From positions 1-5,884 of the forward strand of contig JAPLYR010000031.1 in NCBI GenBank assembly GCA_026395455.1: 5,884 nt of DNA, read 5' to 3'. The position numbers and the translations under genes were made by a program. The stretch comes from Candidatus Roizmanbacteria bacterium (GTDB lineage: Bacteria; Patescibacteriota; Microgenomatia; UBA1406; GWC2-37-13). Positions 1-4,475 of this stretch are shown here, piece after piece; within the stretch, counting starts at the first letter, position 1, and each line of letters opens with the position of its first letter. A model generated the notes under the pieces. That model was not told the origin of the DNA and searched no databases. It saw only the letters and a list, made by a program, of their open reading frames with translations.

Positions 1-7
1 CATTTTC

Positions 8-16
8 TGTTAAAAT
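8..16 (+). promoter_or_regulatory. Candidate extended -10 element upstream of the CoA-synthesis fusion gene
   Basis: The sequence TGTTAAAAT fits an extended -10 box (TGn followed by TAAAAT, hexamer at 11-16). The expected transcription start, about 7 bases further on, falls at roughly 22-24, only a few bases before the ATG at 27, so the mRNA would be leaderless or nearly so. Any -35 box lies outside the window. The same TGnTAAAAT form occurs in front of the tRNA gene on the other strand. This is a pattern match only. Confidence 0.4.
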
Positions 17-26
17 ATCATCAATT

Positions 27-1040
27 ATGCGATTTAAACACGTTGTCTGTGGTGGCACCTTTGATCACCTTCATTCTGGTCATAAAAAGCTTCTTATATC
101 ATGTTTTCAAAGTGGAGAAAAAGTAACCATAGGTATTACATCTGGGGCAATGGTAAGGCACAAACCCTATAACATATCCATTGAATCTTATACTCTTCGC
201 AAGAGAAAAGTTCTTGATTTTGCCCTTCAACAGAAAAAAAAGGTGGAAGTTGTTCAATTAAGGGATATATATGGTCCAACTATTGAAAATAACTCATTTG
301 AGTCGCTTTTTGTAACAAAAGACACACTAAATGGGGGCAATCTGATAAATAATAAACGCATTGAGCTTGGTATGAAGCCACTTTTGATACAAGTAGTTCC
401 CTTTGAATATGATGAGAAAGGAGAGAAAATATCATCCGAACGGATTCGCCAAGGCGTTATAGATAGAAATGGGAACAGGTATGACTCCTATCTATTTAGC
501 AAAGAAAAACATATTCTGCCAGAATCTTTAAAAGGAGTCTTAAGGAAACCGCTAGGCCGCGTTATCTCCTCATTTTCTTCACTCTCCAAGCAAGAAATGA
601 AAGAGATATACCATGAGGCACAAGAGCAAGGCCAATTGTATCTCTGTACAGTGGGCGACATGGTGACATATGAAATGAAAAAAAGAGGAATTATGTCTTT
701 AGTATCCATTATTGACGGTCTGACCTTGCGAAAAGCCCTAAATAGCAAACTAATGAGTACAATTTTAGAAAGAGAGCGTTCCAACACTGAGAACGAAAAA
801 GGCACAATTCAAAAAACTGCTTGCATTGAAATACAACGATTATTTAATCTAGGGCATCAACAAGCCATAAAACAAGTATTTATAACCGGAGAGGAAGACC
901 TACTTACACTCGTCGCTGTACTTTTTGCACCCCTTGATGCACACATTTGGTATGGTCAACAAGGAATAGGAGCTGTAGACGTGCGAGTAACAGAAAAAAT
1001 GAAGCAAACGGTGTATAATTTGCTGAAGCAGTTTGAATAG
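27..1040 (+). CDS. Bifunctional archaeal-type phosphopantetheine adenylyltransferase / GTP-dependent dephospho-CoA kinase (DUF359) fusion
   Basis: This predicted 337-residue cytosolic enzyme would catalyse the last two steps of coenzyme A synthesis: 4'-phosphopantetheine to dephospho-CoA, then to CoA. Residues 1-145 look like the archaeal/eukaryotic phosphopantetheine adenylyltransferase, a nucleotidyltransferase fold. They show GGTFDHLHSGH at 9-19 (the HxGH nucleotide-binding motif is H16-H19), a D-x-YGP segment at 80-84 and ISSERIR at 135-141, where the usual form is SSTRIR. Residues about 165-337 match the DUF359 family, shown in Thermococcus to be a GTP-dependent dephospho-CoA kinase: KPLGR at 174-178, VGDMVT at 209-214, IIDGLTLR at 228-235, GEEDLL at 288-293 and WYGQQGIGAVDV at 308-319. 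All main motifs of both halves are present. The ATG at 27 is chosen because the first beta strand starts at once after it and no other usual start lies upstream in the window; there is no Shine-Dalgarno sequence. The stop is TAG. It differs from bacterial CoaD and CoaE, and from eukaryotic COASY, whose kinase half is CoaE-like. Domain assignments are confident; enzyme activity is inferred. Confidence 0.88.
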   Translation: MRFKHVVCGGTFDHLHSGHKKLLISCFQSGEKVTIGITSGAMVRHKPYNISIESYTLRKRKVLDFALQQKKKVEVVQLRDIYGPTIENNSFESLFVTKDTLNGGNLINNKRIELGMKPLLIQVVPFEYDEKGEKISSERIRQGVIDRNGNRYDSYLFSKEKHILPESLKGVLRKPLGRVISSFSSLSKQEMKEIYHEAQEQGQLYLCTVGDMVTYEMKKRGIMSLVSIIDGLTLRKALNSKLMSTILERERSNTENEKGTIQKTACIEIQRLFNLGHQQAIKQVFITGEEDLLTLVAVLFAPLDAHIWYGQQGIGAVDVRVTEKMKQTVYNLLKQFE

Positions 1041-1051
1041 GTGATTAGTTT

Positions 1052-1069
1052 AATTTTTAATTAAAAATT
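1052..1069. repeat. Perfect 18-bp all-A/T palindrome in the fusion gene-leuS gap
   Basis: AATTTTTAATTAAAAATT is a perfect inverted repeat lying 12 bases after the TAG stop of the preceding gene. It contains no G or C, so as an RNA hairpin it would be weak and is a poor intrinsic terminator. It may simply be the A/T-rich upstream part of a leuS promoter or a protein-binding site. The palindrome is seen directly; no function can be assigned. Confidence 0.5.
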
Positions 1070-1070
1070 T

Positions 1071-1076
1071 TAAATT
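1071..1076 (+). promoter_or_regulatory. Possible leuS -10 box
   Basis: TAAATT is 4/6 to 5/6 like TATAAT and would start RNA near 1083, giving a leader of about 9 bases before the leuS ATG at 1092. No good -35 is seen at the right distance, and the whole 51-bp gap is so A/T-rich that -10-like strings are expected by chance. leuS could equally be cotranscribed from the preceding gene, since no convincing terminator separates them. Confidence 0.2.
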
Positions 1077-1091
1077 TGAAATTTAGACACC

Positions 1092-3599
1092 ATGGAAGAC
1101 GAAAAAAAATACAATCCAAATGAGTTTGAATCAAAAATGTTTGATTTATGGGAGAAGGAGAATGTATATAGTACCAGCATCCAATCATCAGGAAGCAAAC
1201 GAGAAAAAGCATTTTGTCTTTCTATGTTCCCTTATCCTTCAGGTGCTGGACTTCACGTTGGACACGTTCGTATTTATACAGGCACAGATGTTTTAGCTCG
1301 CTACTTCAAAATGATTGGGCGTGATGTGCTTCACCCTATGGGATGGGATGCATTTGGACTTCCTGCAGAGAACGCAGCTATTAAGGCTAAAAAAAACCCA
1401 ATTGACATGGTACCTGGCAATATTGCCAACTTCAAAAGACAAATGAACATGTTGGGTTTGTCATACGATTGGAAACGAGAGTTTTCTACAACCGATCCTT
1501 CATACTACAAATGGACACAATGGCTATTTATCCAATTCTTCAAAATGGGACTCTTGTACAAAAGAAATACGCCCATTCATTGGTGCCCAAAATGTAAAAC
1601 AGGGCTCGCAGAAGAAGAAGTGCTTGCAAATGGTACTCATGAGAGATGTGGTAGTGAAATAACCAAAAAAGAGCTCCCTCAATGGATATTTCGCATTACT
1701 GCATATGCTGAGCAGCTTTTAGATGACTTAAAACTTCTTGATTGGCCAAAAGGAATTCTTGAAATGCAGAAAAATTGGATTGGAAAGAAAGAAGGAGTTA
1801 ATGTCCAATTTAAAGCAGAAGGCTCAAACCTTAATGTGGAGTGTTTTACAACTCGAATTGACACTCTCTTTGGGGTTGTTGCTGTTGTTGTTGCTCCTGA
1901 ACATCAAATTGCCGTTGAATCTGCGAAGGAAAATGCTGACGTTAAAACATATATAGATGAAGCTCAAAAAAAATCAGCGATTGATAGAGAAGATAATACA
2001 AAAAAGAAAACGGGTGTTTTTACAACACACTATGTTTTACATCCTTTAACGGATAAAAAAATCCCGGTATGGGTTGGAGATTATGTTCTTGGCTCTGTGG
2101 GAACGGGAGCAGTTATGGTTGTGCCAGCTCATGATCAAAGAGATTATGACTTTGCTAAGGTCTACGGTTTGGACGTTATTCCAGTTGTAGCGCCTCAAAA
2201 AGGTGAAAAACAAGTGGTAAATGAAGCGTACGAAAATGATGGTATCGCAATAAATTCAGGCAAGTATTCAGATCTATCCTCGTATGAGGCGCGAAAAGCA
2301 ATTACAGCTGATTTAGAAGGTGGAAATAAAGGGAAAAAAATGATTTCATATCATTTACGAGATTGGATTTTTTCACGTCAGCGCTATTGGGGAGAGCCTA
2401 TCCCAATGGTCCATTGTGAACAATGTGCTAAAAAGGGGACAACTGTTTATAATAAAAAATTTACCATTCCTGATGAGGTACAAACAGCCAATAAAGGATG
2501 GATTCCTTTAACTGATAAACAACTTCCATTGGAACTTCCTTATACTGCGTCCTATGAGCCCACTGACACAGGAGAATCACCATTATCTGCAATTCCAGGA
2601 TTCACAGAAACAACATGTCCTGTTTGTGGAGGAAAAGCACAGCGTGAAACAGACACAATGCCAAACTGGGCAGGAAGCTGTTGGTATTTTATGCGTTTTG
2701 CTCAGGAGAAAAGAGGAGAGACTCTACCAGAATTTATGCAGGGTTTACAAAACTCATCATGGATGCCAGTCGATTGGTATCTCGGAGGTGCGGAACATGC
2801 AGTACTTCACTTATTATATGCACGATTTTGGGTTAAAGCATTACGTGATTTAGGGCTTGTCAACTATGCAGAACCATTTCTTCGATTAAGAAATGTGGGG
2901 ATGGTGCTCGCTGAAGATCATCGCAAAATGAGTAAAAGTTGGGGGAACACAATTAATCCAGATGATGTTGTTGCGCAATACGGTGCAGATACATTACGTA
3001 TGTACGAAATGTTTATGGCACCATTTAATATGGAAATAGCATGGTCAACAGCAGCTCTTCAGGGTGGACATAGATTCTTAAAAAGAGTATGGGCGCTTTA
3101 CACATCTCAAAATCATAAAATTGAAAAATCAAATCCAGAATTGGTGAATAAGTTAAATAAAACTATTCAAAAAGTGGGAGATGATATTGCACAAACGAAA
3201 TTTAATACTGCAATTGCCGCATTAATGGAGTTTTTGAATGCATATGAAGCAACACCAGAATTGCAAGATAGCGAAGCAAAGAAGTTTATTCAAATTATTG
3301 CACCATTCGCTCCCTTTATTACTGAAAAAATATGGAGAGATGTCTTCAAAGAAAACACATCTGTCCATTTGTCCACATGGCCAACACAGACAGAGGTTGA
3401 TATAAAAGAAACGTCTGTAGAAGTACCTGTACAAGTTAATGGGAAATTCCGTGGAATTGTAAAGGTTCCAGTTGGAGCTGAACAGGAAGAGATTGTAAAA
3501 GTGGCACTTGTTGCAGAAGGAATACAAAAATATCTCGAAGGGAAGAAATACAGACTTATTTATGTGAAGGGGAAGATTTGTAACTTTGTATTGCTTTAA
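1092..3599 (+). CDS. leuS: Leucyl-tRNA synthetase (LeuRS), complete
   Basis: This 835-residue class I aminoacyl-tRNA synthetase charges tRNA-Leu with leucine in the cytoplasm and is close to the usual bacterial length. Domains in order are: the catalytic Rossmann fold with the HIGH-type motif HVGH at 55-58; a zinc knuckle C165-x2-C168 ... H183-x2-C186; the CP1 editing domain with TTRIDTLFG at 253-261 and GTGAVMVVPAHDQRD at 337-351; the return to the catalytic core with WIFSRQRYWGEPIP at 425-438; a second pair of cysteine knuckles (C442/C445 and C509/C512); DWYLGGAEHAVLHLLYARFW at 561-580; KMSKS at 612-616; the anticodon-binding helices; and a short C-terminal domain from about 775 ending in a GKICNFVLL tail. 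Minor oddities are His in place of one zinc-ligand Cys and Ile instead of Pro in the TTRPDTLFG motif. The ATG at 1092 gives the normal N-terminus (YNPNEFESKMFDLWE) and has no Shine-Dalgarno. The stop is TAA, directly before the convergent tRNA gene. Confidence 0.98.
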   Translation: MEDEKKYNPNEFESKMFDLWEKENVYSTSIQSSGSKREKAFCLSMFPYPSGAGLHVGHVRIYTGTDVLARYFKMIGRDVLHPMGWDAFGLPAENAAIKAKKNPIDMVPGNIANFKRQMNMLGLSYDWKREFSTTDPSYYKWTQWLFIQFFKMGLLYKRNTPIHWCPKCKTGLAEEEVLANGTHERCGSEITKKELPQWIFRITAYAEQLLDDLKLLDWPKGILEMQKNWIGKKEGVNVQFKAEGSNLNVECFTTRIDTLFGVVAVVVAPEHQIAVESAKENADVKTYIDEAQKKSAIDREDNTKKKTGVFTTHYVLHPLTDKKIPVWVGDYVLGSVGTGAVMVVPAHDQRDYDFAKVYGLDVIPVVAPQKGEKQVVNEAYENDGIAINSGKYSDLSSYEARKAITADLEGGNKGKKMISYHLRDWIFSRQRYWGEPIPMVHCEQCAKKGTTVYNKKFTIPDEVQTANKGWIPLTDKQLPLELPYTASYEPTDTGESPLSAIPGFTETTCPVCGGKAQRETDTMPNWAGSCWYFMRFAQEKRGETLPEFMQGLQNSSWMPVDWYLGGAEHAVLHLLYARFWVKALRDLGLVNYAEPFLRLRNVGMVLAEDHRKMSKSWGNTINPDDVVAQYGADTLRMYEMFMAPFNMEIAWSTAALQGGHRFLKRVWALYTSQNHKIEKSNPELVNKLNKTIQKVGDDIAQTKFNTAIAALMEFLNAYEATPELQDSEAKKFIQIIAPFAPFITEKIWRDVFKENTSVHLSTWPTQTEVDIKETSVEVPVQVNGKFRGIVKVPVGAEQEEIVKVALVAEGIQKYLEGKKYRLIYVKGKICNFVLL

Positions 3600-3605
3600 A
3601 GTATG

Positions 3606-3676
3606 TTGCCCAGCCTGGATTTGAACCAAGATAATCAGATTCAGAGTCTGATGTCCTACCGTTAGACGACCGGGCA
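3606..3676 (-). tRNA. tRNA-Gln (anticodon CUG)
   Basis: Read on the minus strand, a full cloverleaf of 71 bases folds. The acceptor is TGCCCGG paired with CTGGGCA (one G-U) plus discriminator A. The D stem is GTCT/GGAC around loop AACGGTA, and the anticodon stem is TCAGA/TCTGA around loop CTCTGAA. The variable loop is TTAT, and the T stem CTTGG/CCAGG encloses TTCAAAT. The anticodon CTG (plus-strand 3642-3644) decodes CAG, glutamine. The U1-A72 first pair is typical of bacterial tRNA-Gln and favours amidotransferase-type charging, though no gatCAB is in view. CCA is not encoded; the bases after the discriminator are CATA, so a CCA-adding enzyme must be used. The gene is convergent with leuS (stop 6 bases away) and divergent from the hypothetical gene at 3713. 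Confidence 0.95.
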
Positions 3677-3687
3677 AGCTCAAGTAC

Positions 3688-3696
3688 ATTTTATCA
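3688..3696 (-). promoter_or_regulatory. Candidate extended -10 promoter of tRNA-Gln
   Basis: On the minus strand the sequence is TGATAAAAT, an extended -10 (TGn plus TAAAAT). It lies 11 bases upstream of the mature tRNA 5' end at 3676, so transcription would start near 3681 with a leader of about five bases. No good -35 is visible 16-18 bases upstream, as is tolerated for extended -10 promoters. It has the same form as the box before the first gene. Confidence 0.5.
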
Positions 3697-3697
3697 T
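3692..3697 (+). promoter_or_regulatory. Possible -10 box for the hypothetical gene, overlapping the tRNA promoter
   Basis: TATCAT on the plus strand differs from TATAAT at one position and would start RNA near 3704, about 9 bases before the ATG at 3713. The matching -35 position lies inside the tRNA gene and is not consensus-like. It overlaps the minus-strand -10 of tRNA-Gln, so the two promoters could not be occupied together. It is a weak pattern match, supported mainly by the lack of any other space for a promoter. Confidence 0.3.
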
Positions 3698-3712
3698 ATC
3701 CATACACCATAC

Positions 3713-4330
3713 ATGTCTGAGTACGTAATTCCAAAAATATTTCAAAAAAAACAACCATCACCCACCCCATTTGCACGATTTAGGGCAAGTATGAATTCTG
3801 GCGTGGATATTTGGACTGAAAAGGCGCAAGCAAAGGAAAAACAAGAAAATGAGCTAATTGCCATATTGACAGATCATTCATTTAAATATAACGAAGCTGA
3901 TGCATTCGCAGTCCAAACACTGTATGGAAAAGTACGGTTTCCTGCCATTATTCCTCCTCAAATGACTCGAAACGTAGTTGAACAGGTTGGCTATCTTGAT
4001 AATGAAAGGGGACTGCGGGCATTTTATATTGCGATGTGCTCATCTCTCTATTATGAGGCAAGAGTTGGACAAATCACAAAAACGCAGGCAACAAAATTTG
4101 CGAATACAATCCACGATCTATTTGTGGGAAGGATTAGTCCATTTCCCAGTAGTATTCCTACAGAAAAATGGATTGATCGGGAATATGCGGAAGAGATAAA
4201 AAAATATTCTGAATTACATCCCGAAGAGGAATTTCCCCAAGAATTAGCCAATATTATTGAATTCCCCTTAACTGCAAAGGAAGAATTCGGTCATTTTTTC
4301 AATCGAAATTGGCCACAAAAGAAAAGCTAA
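3713..4330 (+). CDS. Hypothetical soluble protein, 205 residues
   Basis: I do not recognise this family. The protein has no signal peptide, no membrane segment and no cysteine pairs. The first 25 residues are basic and proline-containing (KKQPSPTPFARFR), probably flexible. A charged helical stretch follows at about 33-50 (EKAQAKEKQENELIAIL). The core, about 58-140, is mixed and hydrophobic with YGKVRFPAIIPPQM at 71-84, a GYLDNERGLRAFYIAMCSSLYYEARVG region at 93-119 and a predicted helix ITKTQATKFANTIHDLF at 121-137. The tail is acidic (SELHPEEEFPQEL at 166-178) and ends NRNWPQKKS. The ATG at 3713 is the only sensible start because the tRNA gene lies just upstream; there is no Shine-Dalgarno. 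The frame is fully open and ends in TAA, which forms part of an intrinsic terminator, supporting a real, separately transcribed gene. The neighbours give no clear hint of function. Confidence 0.8.
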   Translation: MSEYVIPKIFQKKQPSPTPFARFRASMNSGVDIWTEKAQAKEKQENELIAILTDHSFKYNEADAFAVQTLYGKVRFPAIIPPQMTRNVVEQVGYLDNERGLRAFYIAMCSSLYYEARVGQITKTQATKFANTIHDLFVGRISPFPSSIPTEKWIDREYAEEIKKYSELHPEEEFPQELANIIEFPLTAKEEFGHFFNRNWPQKKS

Positions 4331-4352
4331 CCCATAATCAGCATGGGTTTTT
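4329..4352 (+). terminator. Intrinsic terminator of the hypothetical gene
   Basis: AACCCAT at 4329-4335 pairs with ATGGGTT at 4343-4349 around a 7-base loop, and the 3' arm runs into TTTTT (4348-4352). The stem begins within the TAA stop codon (4328-4330). It is short, with only three G-C pairs, but well formed, and it isolates typA from upstream transcription. Confidence 0.7.
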
Positions 4353-4361
4353 AGTCTTTAA

Positions 4362-4442
4362 ACTTCTTTTTGTCCCAAAATACCCCTAAAAAGGTGTATA
4401 ATAGTATGTTCATAATTTGGAGTTTATTCGACTTCTTTTTGT
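4362..4442. repeat. 12-bp direct repeat flanking the typA -10 box
   Basis: ACTTCTTTTTGT occurs exactly at 4362-4373 and again at 4431-4442, 69 bases apart, one copy on each side of the TATAAT at 4397-4402. The flanking bases do not match. The copies could be binding sites for a regulator or part of the leader RNA; pyrimidine-rich chance identity is also possible. Only the repeat itself is seen. Confidence 0.5.
4397..4402 (+). promoter_or_regulatory. Consensus -10 box of typA, with leader of about 66 bases
   Basis: This is a perfect TATAAT lying between the upstream terminator and typA. Transcription is expected near 4409, giving a leader of about 66 bases, much longer than those predicted for the other genes here. 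The -35 region is poor: CCCAAA lies at 17-bp spacing and TTGTCC only at 21 bp. The leader has no Shine-Dalgarno next to the ATG. It can form one imperfect long-range pairing, 4412-4420 with 4461-4469. Confidence 0.6.
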
Positions 4443-4475
4443 TTAAGTTGACTGATTCCACCAAACTATAATCAT

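Noticed and set aside
1875..1895. GTT/GCT triplet run in leuS (GTTGTTGCTGTTGTTGTTGCT)
   Set aside because: It encodes a Val/Ala beta strand (VVAVVVA) expected at this place in the editing domain and is not a notable repeat.
2554..2853. Plus-strand open frame of 99 codons inside leuS
   Set aside because: It is another reading frame of the conserved LeuRS catalytic region, with no start signal or recognisable motif.
3606..3676. tRNA-Gln as a possible suppressor of the typA TAG
   Set aside because: The anticodon is CUG, not CUA. The expected residue at the stop is Lys/Arg, and TAG ends the first gene normally.
3222..3776. Minus-strand open frame of 184 codons across the end of leuS, the tRNA and the next gene
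   Set aside because: It lies antisense to two well-supported features and spans the tRNA gene. Its translation is rich in Cys, Phe and Tyr and looks like no protein family.
27..4330. Recoding of UGA to glycine, as in some candidate-phylum bacteria
   Set aside because: The three intact genes contain no in-frame TGA, and nothing in them needs a changed code. The absence of TGA as a stop in three genes is too small a sample.
4467..4472. TATAAT four bases before the typA ATG
   Set aside because: Transcription would start downstream of the start codon. TTGACT at 4448-4453 is only 13 bases away, too close to serve as its -35. The TATAAT at 4397 is better placed.
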